From: Rhexocercosporidium sp. MPI-PUGE-AT-0058
Lineage: Eukaryota > Ascomycota > Leotiomycetes > Helotiales
Direction of reading: 5' to 3'
Assembly: GCA_020746875.1 (NCBI GenBank)
Contig: JAGTJL010000012.1
Location: 868,001-932,000, forward strand
Length of the DNA: 64,000 bases
Position 1 is the first letter of the stretch. Every line of letters starts with the position of its first letter. The notes beneath the pieces are model-generated. The model saw only the letters and a list, made by a program, of their open reading frames with translations. It searched no databases and was not told where the DNA came from. Of the stretch, positions 21,674 through 34,731 are shown piece by piece. Position numbers and translations under genes: made by a program.

Positions 21674-23934
21674 CTACTGGTAGCCCCAATTACCACCAGA
21701 CCCCCCTGGAGGCTGCTGGCCTGCCCAGCCCTGAGGACCCGGTTGAGGGCCTGATGTATTTGGCTGCATGAACTGTTGAGAACCTTGCTCGGGTTGGTAA
21801 AGACCACGGCCTGGTGCAGGATATCCTTGGCCCATTCCTTGCATACCTGGATATTGTAAGGCTGGCTGCATCTGAGGGTTGCTTCCTGATTGGCGGAGTT
21901 GCGGTGGTGGTTGATGTGGGGATTGTTGAATATGAGGCGATTGCTGAGATCCATGAGAGGCATACCCGGGGAAATGTTGCGGAGATTGCTGGGGCTGAGA
22001 AGGTGGCCACATTTGATTCTGTTGTGCGAATCCATAGGAGTTGCCTTGACTGAGACCGCCAGGTCCGAGTGGAAGACCTGGCGATCTTCCCATTTGATCT
22101 GGCCGCATGGAGCTCTGAGGTGCTGCTCTCATGGGAGTCTGAGCGACAGGGTTTGGCTGATGTGGAGGTTGGGAATATGACTGAGCCGCTATCATGTGAT
22201 GAGAAGTTTGCTGGGCTAGACTTGGCTGCTGAGGACCGCTCTGCGAGGTGCGTGGGGATTGCAAAGCCTGTGAGGGTGGAAGACCATCGTTCGTTCCAAC
22301 TGGCTGGGGGGCGATATTCGATGGCGGAGCGTCATGACGCTGCTTCCAGCGCTGATCGAGATACTCGTTGCTCCGGTTCCGCTGTAAATTTACGGATTTG
22401 TTGTACTCAGCAGCATGATGGGCCTGGGTCAGAAGCTCCTGTGGAGGGCTGGTCTGTGTGCGGTCCTGGTACGCTGGGCCAGTGATCTCCTGGCGTGGTC
22501 GCTGGATGTTGCTGTAGTCTCTAAGACGCATGTCGGCCTGCTCTGGCGCCAGCGTGATCATAGGAAGAGTCGTTGCTCCGCCTGGAATTCCCATGAGACC
22601 TGGCTGGACCGTTTGTGGTTGTGGATGGACACCGCCAAAATGGCCAGGATTATTACTGTAGACTATGTCGCCATGATGGGCTAGCGTCAAGGACGCGCTT
22701 GCATTAGCCTCGGCGGCGGCAGCGTCCCTGGCTTTGGCAGCTCCAGGTCTCTTTTCTCCAGCAAGATCCTCTTCGGTGAAGCCTTGCTTCTTGGCTTTGG
22801 TCTCCCAGTAGTCATCCCGTACTCGCCGACCATTGACAATGACTCTGCTTCCAAACTGTCGGAACATGGACCTCGCCGTGACTATAGCAATCTGGCGCGA
22901 GCGATAGGAGAAGGGTAGGATCTCCTGGTGGATCAGATCCTCCTTCTCGGCTTGCGTTGCAATAATCTTGTACAGGGACCTATTTTTGTTGAAGAGCAAA
23001 TATGAATCTCGATATCCTAGGACCCGCGCGCACTCCGTGGCTAGCATGAACAATTTATCTCCTCTATTTGGCACAAAGAATGTCCGGCATCTGTAATCGC
23101 GCCCGTCCAGAAGCTGTCCTGTAGCCGTGACCTTCTTCTCGCCCGCCTCGTCATATTCTCGCGGAATGTATTCGTCTCCTTCTGGACCCAGCTGGTCGGT
23201 GGTATGGTCTCTCACGGTGGGAAGGGCTTTGATCACAGTCTTGGTCGGGGTGGTCTTCGGGGGCGACGCCTGAGTCGGGGGAATGTTCGTTAATTGAGAG
23301 GGGAGGGGTACCGACTGCGACTGAGGGGTTTGCGGGGGGAGGATCTGGGACTGCGGCATTGCGGATTGATTCGGGCTCTCTGGTACACCTGGAGGTCTTG
23401 ACTTCATCGGTCTTCCTCGCTTTCGCGGCTTTGAGTCACCTAGAATGAAAGTTTGTCAGTAAATTGATCAGGATTGGCAGACGCGTCTGTAGCACAGCAC
23501 ATGGCAATCGCGACAGTGTCAGATAGATGCGAGAGCCATCAATCGGCGGAGTGACTACATACCGTCATCTCCAACAAGCTGATCGCCAGTATCGTATGTA
23601 TCCGGCGAACGAGAGCGCTTGAGGCCCCGCGGGTTCGGGCTAGTATCAGGCGTAATCGTCGCGGTATTGTTCGACAGCACGGCTCCTACTCCAGAGGGAA
23701 CAGTCAGTGGCCATTGATAAGTCAACATCACGGCGAGGAACGATGTGCAAGACGAAGCGCAGGTTGCGATTCTGCCGGCGAATCGAGCAAGAATATGCGA
23801 CGAGCATGCGATGCGATGCGATTGCGATAGGAAAGGAGGGGGGAGGATGCCATACCTGAAGAGCTCAAGACGCCGGGGTTGATGGTGCCCATCAAGCCGT
23901 CATTGCCACCGTTTGTTGTTTGCGCCGAGTACAT
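21674..23934 (-). CDS. RSC7: Rsc7/Swp82-family subunit of RSC/SWI-SNF chromatin remodelling complex
   Basis: Three exons (23934-23856, 23685-23563, 23439-21674) give 655 residues. An AT-hook-like PRKRGRP lies near residue 72. The conserved Rsc7/Swp82 (CRC subunit) domain spans roughly residues 150-300: YIPREYDEAGEKKV, GQLLDGRDYRCRTFFVPNRG, KLFMLATECARVLGYRDSYL, FNKNRSLYKIIAT, IPLIHQEILPF-like LIHQEILPFSYRSRQIAIVT and RMFRQFGSRVIVNGRRVRDD-type sequence. The C-terminal half is a Gln/Pro/Gly-rich disordered tail, as in many activator-contacting subunits. Yeast Rsc7 (Npl6) and Swp82 are accessory subunits of RSC and SWI/SNF; one fungal homologue may serve both complexes. The start at 23934 is the first ATG giving a continuous splice; a very long gene-free upstream region follows. 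Confidence 0.87.
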
Positions 23935-24319
23935 TCCGTAACGGACCGCTGCACCGACGAGAGACGTCGAAGGTCCCAATGCGAGCAGGAGTTTCTAATC
24001 CTCCTCCAGCGCAGTCGCGCCTAGATGGGTGGTCGAGAAACCGCTGGGTGTCTGGCATAGAACTGGAGCTGCAGCATGCAATGCGCGCGCGGACGGGAGG
24101 AGGCCTTGCGTTGCCTTGGTGCGTTGCTGGTACTCGCTCTTGCTTGCTTGCTTGGTGTTGCGCGGGGCCGCTGATTGGCGCGAACGGGTTGGATCTGAGT
24201 TTGTGAAGAAGAAGCGGCGGTGGTTTTGCGGACGAACTGTTCGACAATCTTGCGAATAGCCGCTGGGTCGCTGTATGGTTGGGTAGGTTGGAGAGTGCTG
24301 TGAGGTGCTGTGCTGTAAT

Positions 24320-24412
24320 GCGGTTGGTTTTGGAGATGGGGATAGGATGGGATGGGGATGGGGTTTGGGTTGGGTCGGGTTAGGTTGGGTTAGGTTTGGA
24401 TTGGATTGCCCC
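24320..24412 (+). repeat. G-rich, telomere-like degenerate tract
   Basis: The plus strand has runs of GGG separated by T, A or TT, including GGGTTAGGTTGGGTTAGG. The order resembles degenerate TTAGGG units, and the spacing of G runs would allow G-quadruplexes. It lies about 400-480 bases upstream of the Rsc7-like start. On the sense strand of that gene it is a C/CT-rich tract, as is common in fungal promoters, so the telomere resemblance may be chance. Confidence 0.45.
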
Positions 24413-25099
24413 ACGACGCGTGCCCAGGTAGGGAGGGAGGTAGGGTGAGGTGAGGTAAGGTAGGGAGGGTGTGGAAGGCGGAGGAGTTCCAGCGGGAGAG
24501 GCTCACGCTCGGTCGAGCGACAGAAACAGCCAGCCAGCCAGGTGCCGTACAGGAGGAGACGCAGATACTGTCCCCTGCCCTGCCCTGCCAGCACAGGCTA
24601 CTCTCTGCGACACAAACAAACGATGATTCGAGGCTGGTCGGACTGCACAATGGCTGGTTGGAGCGAGAACGACGCGCAGTAGCGACGACGTACGGGATGT
24701 GCTGGGGACGACGAGACAGCAGACGGGAGATGATTGATCGGTCGCGCAAAGATAGGCTTTGGATGATGAGTGGCAGGCCGACAGACAAATATGGGGAGCG
24801 TTACTTCTGCTTTCTGGGAGCGCGCTGGGCCGCTGTGCTGCACGCACTGCGCTGCGTCCGGGATAGGCTGACCACCCGAAGCAATATCAATGGCCAGTAG
24901 CAGCAGTAGTGCCGAAGGTAGGTTTAGATGTCCTTCCTTCTTCGCGCGATGATGATGTTGATTTCGATGACCATGAGAGGCTCGGAAGCTCAAGCGCAAA
25001 GCAGGCTGAATGAGTGGAATCGGGGAGAGAGCGAGGCAGAGGCAGGCTTCTTGCTGACAGACAATAATCAGGCAGGCCCCGGACTACGACAAGACGGGA

Positions 25100-25130
25100 T
25101 TGACTGACTGACTGACTGACTGATTGACTG
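25100..25130. repeat. (TGAC)n microsatellite
   Basis: About seven near-perfect TGAC units, one carrying a C-to-T change (TGATTGAC). Confidence 0.8.
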
Positions 25131-25952
25131 TCTTAACGTTGATCGATCGATGCGATGGATCCCGTCTGTTCCCAAGCCACAGCTCGTTTGTATTGGAAGG
25201 GGGAAGGTCGAGTCTTCAGTATCCAGTTCCAATCTCCTGCACGTTGCACGCCAGAACGGACGTCAGTAGTAGTAGGTAGGCAGTCTGTACCTCGGAGCAA
25301 GCAGGACCGTGGGATCTGGAACGGCTAGATGGCTCTGCAGAAACAACTCGTTCTTTGCGATACGATACGATTCGATTCGATATATCGAAGAACGGATTCG
25401 TGACGCGGCTACAGAGAAAAGTATGCGCGCCGAATCTATTCTTGATTTCGCGGAAAGTCGGAAGGCTGCCACTGACGGCTTCGTATGACTGATTGACTGA
25501 CTGGCTGATAGTCGCGGTGGACAAATCAAATGTTCATGATGTAGAGGCGTTTCTCCTGCCCATGGGAGGGGGAGGGGGAGGGATCGCTTGGAGTAATAAT
25601 CGAAGGAGATCAGCCTGGAACCACATCCCAGTACGTACAGCTGCTAGTGCAGAGAGGATATGAGGGGTTCCGAATAGGGCAATCGGAGCAATATCAATGT
25701 CCTCGAACATTCTACTTACTCTACGGACTACAGTAAGGACTCTCTGAATGCGCCCGCGCCTGGGAGTCCTGGTCCGTCCCGGTCCCGCTCACTCGTCTCG
25801 TCTCCTCGGAGGAGCAGGAGTAATGGGGAATACTCGGTCACTTGATCCTACAGTAGCGGCAGTATCGTTGGAATAATATATTGCCCAATACAGCATAAAG
25901 GAGCGAGAATCGAAACGCAGAAGCAGCATGGCGGGGCGAGGCTGGCCTGGGC

Positions 25953-25996
25953 TAGACTTGACTTGACCTGACTTGACTTGACCTGACTTGACTTGC
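25953..25996. repeat. ACTTG/ACCTG pentamer array
   Basis: Around eight tandem five-base units alternating ACTTG and ACCTG. Confidence 0.75.
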
Positions 25997-28900
25997 CCTT
26001 AGAGACACTGTCAAGTATGTCACCACCATCACCAACCAACCAACCCCGCGAAGACCCAAGAGGTGGAGGAGAAGGAGGAGGAGGAATTCAAAACGGGCGC
26101 ACCCTGCGCTAATCTCCTGCTACTGCAGCAGCACTATCGATCGGTCTCTGGAGTCTTGCTGTAGCGTACCGATGTCTTCGGCACGAGCCAGTGCTGCAGA
26201 ACACTCGCAGCAACTGGCGATGAACCACTGGGGGGCGCACATCATCAGAAGCAGACGCGGAAGAAGCACGAGCTCGGAACCGTAGAACTGTAGGACGGAC
26301 AGGACAGGGTCGCTCTCAAGGCAGCCGTGCCGAATATCAGATCGCAAGCTGGCTTGTTTCTGGGGGCGGGCTGGGCTGGGCAAGGATATGAGGGAAGGAT
26401 ACGGGATGGGCATGGGTAAGGGCCGGGTCTAGGATCTCGGATTGGTTGAAGATGGCTCGATGTCGCATCCAGGCTTGAGCGCATGGAGGGGTTGACGGCA
26501 GGCGCGGGGATTGGTGCATTGGCTTGCAATCATGGCATGGGCATGGGCACAATTGCAAAGTTCTTCCAGTGCGGCGCCAAGGTTGGTCATTTTGCAGCTT
26601 CTCATGGCTGGTGAAGGCGCTATTCAGGGCTGGATCAGGAAAGAAATCGACATCAATCGCGGGACTACTGGGACTGAGACGGCTGAACCCAGCTGGACAA
26701 AGCGTATGTAACAACAACACTCACTGCTATTTTGGTGATGGCGGGGTTTAAGTGGAGTACTAAGTACAGTAGGGACTTGACTTGAATTAGCGAAGAAGGA
26801 TGCTAGCTGCTATAGCGCTCATGTGGGTAGATATGTACAGTACAGACTGATACTGTAGATGGATTGATAGATAACCTCATCCTTGACTTGGCCTGGTCCT
26901 GGTTGATGAGATAACGCGAATGCGGAAAGCTCGAGCCCGTAACTGGTCCGTTCGTACCTTAATCCTCTTGCTCTAAGCTTGTCATGCTTCCATGACAAGA
27001 TAAACCTAGGTGATGAGTGGCCAGAAAGAGATGACCCATGGTTTTGGGAGTGAGAAGAAGCTGAAGAATCCCCTCTGACCCCAAGGATACCTAACGTACC
27101 CATGGTGGAATATGACGAGACCTAATTTCCTGCATTATTTCAGTTCCCTATTCCGCTCAACCTGGGTATCAACATACTGAGCCCGATATATTTTGCTCAT
27201 ATCAAGAAAACACCTGGACCCCGAAGCCTTCTGCAGATGACTCGCCAGCACGGGCTAGACCCATCCTCACTTCTCTCCTCTCATTGATCGATGAGAGCCG
27301 CACTTGCATATTCTCTCAGTCTGCAGCCATGTGACCCCATGCACGATGTAATGACGGCGGCATTCTCTGGGATGTACACCCATGTCGACATCTTTTCCTG
27401 AGGGTGTGCAGCAACGCCCGTTCTGTCAGATGGCGGAGCGGGGCTTCCAGTACAGGAAGCAACAGCCCACGCTCAAAGGACCAGCTCGGCGCGTAGAAGG
27501 CTTGCCAATATGCAGAACATACTCAAACATCCAGCCGTAACCAGGAAAGCACTGCCCACCACCTGCTTTTCTGAACCCTTGGAATGCCGATGGCTCCCCC
27601 GATTGAGTCAGAGCTTCTGTGCTCCTCCCGTCCTGAGATCCTGCCATGCCCATACATGCGGCGGGAGCTATCGAGGCAAGCATGAGAAAGTTGCAGATGG
27701 GCCACGGGAGATCTCCCATCCCTCACTCATTCACACCCTCACACTTACCCATCCATCCATCCCATCCCATTAGTTGCATTCGGGAGATGATGTAAAACGA
27801 GCTACTGTTTTCCGCTAATCCCCACATTTCAAGCAAGCCTTTTGAGACATAATGATACGAGATTTGTATTCTCTCTTTCGTATCTCCATGGCGAGTGAAA
27901 CAAGTCACTTGTGACTTCGAGAGTGGACAGGGCTGACATCTGAGAGCGAAAACCCGTCCCCTTTTTGATTATTCATGCATGAATAGCTGGCGTATTCCTT
28001 GCTTGACTGTAAACGGCGCAGGAGGGTATGTCTCAGTGCCGGCGAATCGGAGCTTTCTCAGCCAAGATAGACGAGGTCTGGAAGGAATGAGAGGGCACCA
28101 ACTATCGTTGGCCTTCGATACTCTCTGTTTAGGACCCTCTCACCTCAGATGAACGAAAGTACTACGTGTGGAAATGTGCATAAATGCTACTTTCTCGATG
28201 GTCGAGTATCCACTTCGACTGCAATCATCTTATGGATACTTCTATCGAGATCATTGGTGGAATCTCGAGGGTACTTGACCTGCAAAAATCTGGCATACTG
28301 TATTGTACGTGTGACTAAATGTCCGAAACGGTTGGAATAAGACGAGCCGAACCGGTACCAAGTGTTAGGTCGTTTGTATGTGGCCTATGAAGTATGGAGC
28401 AGTGGATAGCACAATCTGATGTCAACTACATCATGAGATCCATTCCGACCAGTGTCTTTGTCTTGTAGTCTTTCAAAAGTGGCGAAGTTGCCCCGCAAAT
28501 TTGCCGTAGATACTCAGATGGAGTCATCTAGACGCCGAGTCTATAATAGTATCAACGGAGATAGGTGGGAACAAAGAGAGAAAAGGATCCTCCCGTCGAT
28601 TCCAAGATTTGCTGAAACATTTGTAGCTGCCTCAGTTCGTTCATATCCCATGTGAGATAGATGATGACTCGGAGAGGCGGACCGGATAAGAGCCGCAACC
28701 TAGGTGAGACGGATGACTCGGCTTCGACTTGGTAAACAAAACAGGACTGGAGGTTCTAGAAGCGGAAGACACGTTGATTCCTTGCACGCTGTATGCAGAC
28801 AGAAAGCTAAACTTTTTCGCAGCAGTCGGCCAAGCGCCAGTCAAGCATAGTACAAGTGGACAGCTAGCTCCCCGAAAATTGGATACGTAGGCGAGGCTTG

Positions 28901-29142
28901 ATCAACTGTACATAGCTGAATCTCCTTTCTGGGGGCAGGAGGCAACGGGGAAGTGGCTCAGACTTGCCTTTACTACTTCATGACAGCTAGTATATAGGCC
29001 CACCGGCATCCATGTACTGCTTCCAGGTTACTGTTTACACAGAAACACACGGCAAGCGGCATAAGATGAGCTTCCGGAGGTACACTAGCAATTCAGTAGT
29101 ATCTGGTTATCATCACGGCCAGAGCTGGTGCCTTGAAAGATA

Positions 29143-31076
29143 TCATGATATCAATGTTGTTCCTTTGGTTCTCCCAATCTCCATTTTTGCCGTTCTTGCT
29201 CCAAATTGAATCTGAAATGGTCAGAAGAAATAACTCTTGGAGAGAGAGGCTGAACTCACAGCTCTCTTCTTCTCCATTGCAACAGAGTGCAATCCTAACT
29301 TATACGCAAGCAGGCGCAAAACCTTCTTTCCAGGTTCAATATCTGGGTCTTGCTTCGTATCAAATGCTTCTGATTGAAATCCGCACTTCTGCCAGATTGG
29401 ACATTCAACAGCCCACTTGACGAGGTTTTCGTCCAGAAACGGAAATCGAGCCTCGCGGCCCCAGTGTGATATAACTCGGTCGTCACGACCTAGATTTCGT
29501 TTCCCAAGTCTATCGACATCGAGTTTCAGCTCGTCTAGGAGTCCGGAAAACCCTCTCCTGTTGAATGCCGTCGCGTGACGGGTGTACCCACCGAAGAGCT
29601 CGTCTGCCCCTAATCCAGATAGGAGGACACGAGCTGGTGTGGCATATGGTAGCAGATTAGCGTCTATGCTAGAAGATGCTATTCCAACACCACGTGCAGC
29701 AAAATAGAGCGCATAAGCTATTGAGAGGTCCATCTCAGTATTGTGCGGCGCGATGAGACCAATGACATTTGCTTTGTGTGCAATAGTTTCAGAGTAAGGA
29801 ATGTCGACCTTTTCTCAATCAGCCGTGAACTCTTCGTGTAGACTCTCTAATGCTCACTGCAACAAATCGCCATACTCGACCTGGGCACACAGTTTGGAGT
29901 TCTTGAAACGCCTTTCTCCCGGTTTTTCGATCTGGACAAATTTCAAACGGAGAGAGATCGATCGAACTAGCTGTAGTATCTTGCTCGTCGACTTTTGGGT
30001 CGTTTCTCGAAGTCTTCTTCGGCTCTGCAGCGTTTTTGGCAGCTTGAAAGACCCTCGGGTTCTCAAAAGCAACATTGATCAGATCTATGTGCTGATCGGC
30101 TGGAAGAAGATCATGCGCCATACGAGCCAGAACAGTACAATCAAGACCCCCTGAGAAAAGAACGGCCATGCGAACATGAGGATTGTGATCATAGATTGGA
30201 GGTGCTGGGATACACTGAACTCTGAGGTTGAGAGACTCACTTAGATGACGACGAAGGTGTTCAACGGTATCTGTTTGTCCATCCAAGGCGTGTTTCTCTG
30301 TAGGAATGGCCATGTTGAAGACGCCCAAAGACAGTGCCTACAATGAGTCAGCATCTGGGAGAGGAGAGATACAGATGAATTGAAATTAGCACTGAGCTCA
30401 CAGGGACACTGGACTCTGCCGCAGCCCAGGGATGTTTGCAGATTGGCGCGATTACTGTGATCAAATCTTCGGCCAAATCCTCGTACTTCGAACTGCTGCC
30501 ATTATAAGACAGCTGGTAGATAGCATCGGCTTCAACTTCCACCCATAGCCCCTCATCACCGGAAATACTTGACAACTCAAAAACACCGAGATCGACATCG
30601 TTCTTGAGCACAAGGGAACGTCGTCCAAGGCGATCCCGGCCGAAAAACATGTGATTATGCTTCCTGTCCAGAAACACAAAGGCAAAAGGGCCACAAATGC
30701 TCTGCAAGACTTTAAGAACAGCAGTGACAGAATCGGCTGCAAGCAATTGGGAAGAGCTTGCCTGAATGAGCAAATTGAAGACAGCTTGACCATCATTACC
30801 TATGACTGGGTCTGGTCCAATCTTCCAAGCTTCGCCATTCCAACAAAGCGCTGAACCACTTGACGCATCCAGAAATGGCTGGGCGGTAACGTGACCGCCT
30901 CTCAGAGCCAATACTGTTGACATAAGTGTGATCCAGTAGGAGGTTCCATCCTGAGCATCAATCCGGGCGAGTTGATCGCCAGTATGGTCTGGTCCTCTAT
31001 TGCAAAGAAAACGCTTCAAGTCCTCTTTTGGGGCTTGGAAGCCTGTCCTGGAGATGGCGGCGTGGATGCCACACAT
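29143..31076 (-). CDS. ASNSD1-like asparagine synthetase domain protein
   Basis: Four exons (31076-30402, 30337-29858, 29808-29260, 29211-29143) give 590 residues. The N-terminal class II glutaminase domain starts MCGIHAAISR, with the nucleophile Cys2 exposed after Met removal. It continues with LCNRGPDHTGD, ALCWNGEAW and FFGRDRLGRRSL. The synthetase domain has the PPi-loop AVLFSGGLDCTVLA (about residues 283-296), IAPHNTEMDLSIAYALYFAA and LLSGLGADELFGGYTRH, and ends with EARFPFLDENLVKWAV and KRAIQFGARTAKME across the last splice. This order and length match the ASNSD1/YML096w group rather than canonical Asn1. The chemistry would be glutamine-dependent, ATP-driven amidation, but the in vivo product of this group is not established. 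The key residues look intact. Confidence 0.87.
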
Positions 31077-31757
31077 GTCTGTGGTGCAATTGGGGCTCCA
31101 AGGCTGCTATGAATCCATAGTCGGGCTTCTCGAAGGCGGCGGTGTTGGAGTTGATGTTGACGACGAAATGAAAACGATGTTGCGCTCCCGTCAATGGTTT
31201 TGGTATGATTCGTGGCTGGGAGGGGAGCTTGGACAAAACTTACAATCCAGCCTCCAGCACAGCAGAACTAGCGCGATGCGGCCGCAGTCCAATTATTAGA
31301 GTACCAAGGCAAGTAAGTGTCTCTTATATCTCCTCGTAGGAAGTCGGAAAGTATTATATTTACTTTTGTATTCTTGTATCTGATCATTTGGTATGCCAAG
31401 TCGTTCTCTCTGTGCCATTGCCATTCGGAGTATAGGTAGGCACAGTAATGAATAGACTGTACAGTGCAGACTCTCTCGACCAGGATTCATTTCGCTTCAG
31501 GAAGCCGACGATCATCACTGGGACAAGGCGAAGTGCAGAACACAACCAAACTCCCAACATCACCCAGAAACTCAGCATTGGAGATAGCCAGATGCTCTTT
31601 GCAACCCAGATGATCGGAAAGCGTACTTCCAAATAGCTTGAAAACTTCTATGTGTTTTCGTACAGCAAACAGCCCAACGTCTCTGTGCCCAGACAAAATA
31701 TACCCCGCCAACCTCACGTATCGCAGTCAGACGCCTTGAAGAGGCGCCTGAGGGTGT
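31077..31757. other. Divergent promoter region (ASNSD1-like / VPS9)
   Basis: 681 bases between two divergent starts. A NotI-like GCGGCCGC occurs near 31277. No gene or repeat is recognised. Confidence 0.35.
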
Positions 31758-34413
31758 ATGTCTCCTCCCAGCCAGCCAGTAGAAGCCATCAACAGTCCAG
31801 ATGAGCTTCCAGAGAGGTCACTGTTGGGGGTGATCGGTACCCCCGAGGCTGAAAAGGTCGAGGACAAGAATCATCAACTGGACACGAGCCGGAACATTTC
31901 GAATGATAATGCCAAAGAGGGTCCCAGTGCCGTATTCTCTGCGAAGCAAGACCCAACAATTGTCGATGAACTCGAGATAGGCCCTGCAGATGACAAGAAG
32001 GGCAGCCAAAAGACCGTTGTAGAACCAGGTGCGGTGGATGAAGAAGCTACCCAAACCGCTGAGGGAGGGAAGCAGGACGAAACGTCACCTGTGTACGACC
32101 ACATGGAATCTTCAACAGCGACGCTGAAACCCGAAACCCCATCCGCAAATGTCTCTACGCTACAACATCTCTCCCCAGAAGACAAGCCTTACCTCGACCC
32201 TACTCCAAAAACGCCATATTCCTCACAGCCACCCTCGCGCTCTACATCCAATGCTACCTCGATACCTCAATTCTCCAGGTCGGTGGAAGCGCCGGAGAGG
32301 TCTCCAACAAGATCCGATGCCGGGTTTGACGAGAAAGCATCTGCAAGTGGGGATGAAAGGGAGCACAATTCTAGGTCGGAAATACAGACGATAATGGACC
32401 AGTTTAGTGAAGAAGGACAAGGCCCTGGCCATGAAGAAGTCATGTCTCCTAGATTGGAATTCGCTGGGCCACTACTGGGCAGTCCTATTCAGCACCCCCC
32501 TCGGAAGTCTAGTCTCGAGCCGCTGAATGCGACCTTTACAAGTGCTGGACAAAACATGCAAGATTTACGAATATCGTCCGGGTCTCCTGCCAACCAACAG
32601 ACTAGAGATCCGACTGATATTGGGCCCGCGGTACCCCCAAAGCCAGGATCAATACGAAGTTTCGGGCCTTCAAGGGGAGGGGATGACCGATATCAACATG
32701 TTGACTCTCCATTATCACCTCCTCCATTACATAGACCACCACCACCAGAACCGGAGCCGGAACCAGATCTTCCCTTTGACTTTCATCGATTCTTAGAGCA
32801 ACTCAGACATCGAACAGCCGATCCCGTGGCTAAGTTTTTAAGATCATTCCTTCAAGAATTCGGAAAGAAGCAGTGGATGGTCCATGAGCAGGTCAAGATC
32901 ATAGGCGACTTCCTCTCCTTCATCACAAACAAGATGGCTCAGTGTGAGGTTTGGCGAGAGGTTTCAGATGCAGAATTTGACAACGCTCGTGAAGGCATGG
33001 AGAAACTGGTCATGAACAGGCTATACACGCAAACGTTTTCCCCAGCTATACCGCCACCACAACCAATCCCCGGCTCCAAATCAAAGAGGAGGGGTGGCGA
33101 GCGTTTGATGGGTCCAGGAAGAAAGGGCCAGCATCAAGAAGATGTTGAGCGAGATGAGATTCTAGCCCAGAAAGTCAGTATCTACGGCTGGATCAAGGAA
33201 GAACATCTGGATATACCGGCTGTGGGAGATAGCGGGAAACGATTCTTGATCTTAGCTCAGCAAGGTAAGTCAGACATGCTCTACACAGGGCCAGATATTG
33301 ACTATTCACCAGAGCTTCTCAAGATTAAGACATACCGGGCACCCAGAGACAAGATTATCTGCGTGCTGAACTGCTGCAAAGTAATATTTGGTGGGTTACC
33401 ATTTCAGTTTTATTCTATCAATGCTAATCTTTCGAAGGTCTTCTAAAACACTCCAAAGCCGACTCTTCTGCCGACTCATTTATGCCTCTCTTGATCTATG
33501 TGGTGCTTCAAGCCAATCCTGAACATATGGTATCCAACGTTCAGTATATTCTTCGCTTCAGAAATCAAGACAAACTTGCTGGGGAAGCAGGGTACTATTT
33601 GTCATCACTGGTAAGGCCTCACCTTCTCCGTAGATACAAGATTCAAACTAAGCTCGTATAGTTGGGAGCTGTCCAATTCATCGAAAACCTGGATCGAACG
33701 ACCTTGACCATCTCGGACGAGGAATTCGAAAAAAATGTAGAAGCTGCTGTGTTTGCTATTGCCGAAAAGCATCAAGCAGAGGAGGTTATACAAGCGCCTG
33801 GACCAACCCAACTATCCGAGAAATCAACACTGAGTAGACCCGAGGTGACACCTCGACACTCTATGGAAGGCGAGTCATCGAATCCTCGAAAGTCTACCTC
33901 TTCAAACGAGTACGAGAGCGGCGATGGTGGCCTAGACGAGAAAGCTGCGATGAGTGGTCTCTTAAGGACAATTCAACGGCCTCTATCTTCAATCGGCCGA
34001 ATATTTTCTGAGGAAGCTGGACCATCTCAGACTGGACCCGCACGAACACCCTTACCCGGCAACACACCTCGCATGACCCCATCCCCACGGGCGAGCTCAG
34101 ACGTTCCCCAGGGTCTGCCACGAGCACCAACTACTGGGGATCCTCAGCGCAGCCGACTGAATGCTGAAGATGCTGCAGCGAGGCAAGCCAGTGCTGAGGC
34201 TGCAGAAGCCCATCGCATACAGCGCGCTGAACACGCTAATGTCGTTGAGACATTAGCAGGAATGTTTCCAGATTTGGATAAAGATATCATCAGCGATGTT
34301 GTGACGCAGAAGGATGGAAGGTAAGGATCATCCACCGACCATTGACTCTTTCAAACGCTGACAATCCCAGGGTTGGCCTCGCAGTCGATGCATGTCTAGC
34401 GCTGAGCTCTTGA
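31758..34413 (+). CDS. VPS9: Vps9-like guanine nucleotide exchange factor for Rab5-type GTPases
   Basis: Five exons (31758-33264, 33313-33390, 33438-33610, 33662-34320, 34371-34413) give 819 residues. A long disordered Ser/Pro/Glu-rich N terminus (1-330) includes a proline-rich PPLHRPPPPEPEPEPDLPF stretch. A Rabex/Vps9-type helical bundle follows from about 337 (FDFHRFLEQLRHRTADPVAK). The VPS9 domain (about 465-600) holds KTYRAPRDKIICVLNCCKVI, ADSFMPLLIYVVLQANPEHM, YILRFRNQDKLAGEAGYYLS and LGAVQFIENLD. A C-terminal CUE domain (about 768-819: VVETLAGMFPDLDKDIIS, then VGLAVDACLALS) would bind ubiquitin. The protein activates Vps21/Ypt5-type GTPases on endosomes for vacuolar sorting. The final 43-base exon completes the CUE helix, supporting the last splice. 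Confidence 0.93.
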
Positions 34414-34731
34414 ACTCAGCAGCGCTGCACAAGAGCAGCAGGCAAGCGAATGGTTCCAGCATGTTGATTTTGAGCGTAGCATTGGCGTTTCTGGTATCCC
34501 ATAGCGTTTGTATGTGCTAGCAGGGGAAACTATGGTCCGAAAGACGAAGTAGGTAAGCGCCTAGAGGATTTGGCACCAGACCGGAAGATATAAATAGCAT
34601 AACTACATCAGTCATGATATCAAGAGTTACACGCCTTCCAGAATCAGAACACAGAACGCAATTACAGCCAAGGACACTTCCATTTGGCTTCTTGTTCAGA
34701 CTCAAAAAGTTAAGAGTAGCTTGCAGTAAAC

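Larger units (their letters stand above)
23935..29142. other. 5.2-kb gene-free region with many short tandem repeats
   Basis: I find no supportable gene in 5.2 kb. ORFs are present on both strands, but they are compositionally biased (Pro/Ser/Thr or Arg/Gly from GC-rich repeats) and overlap each other with no conserved motif. Repeated tracts include a G-rich segment near 24340-24410, TGAC units at 25100-25130, TACGA/TTCGA units at about 25356-25388 and ACTTG/ACCTG units at about 25955-25995. The part next to 23934 is presumably the long promoter and leader of the Rsc7-like gene. A long non-coding RNA is possible but unsupported. Confidence 0.5.

Noticed and set aside
23995..24900. Long ORFs on both strands around 24.0-24.9 kb
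   Set aside because: They are Pro/Ser/Thr- or Arg-rich translations of GC-rich repeats, overlap one another on opposite strands and show no conserved motif or splice structure.
25100..25996. CRISPR-like repeat array
   Set aside because: The repeats are 4-5-base microsatellites without spacers, and the genome is eukaryotic.
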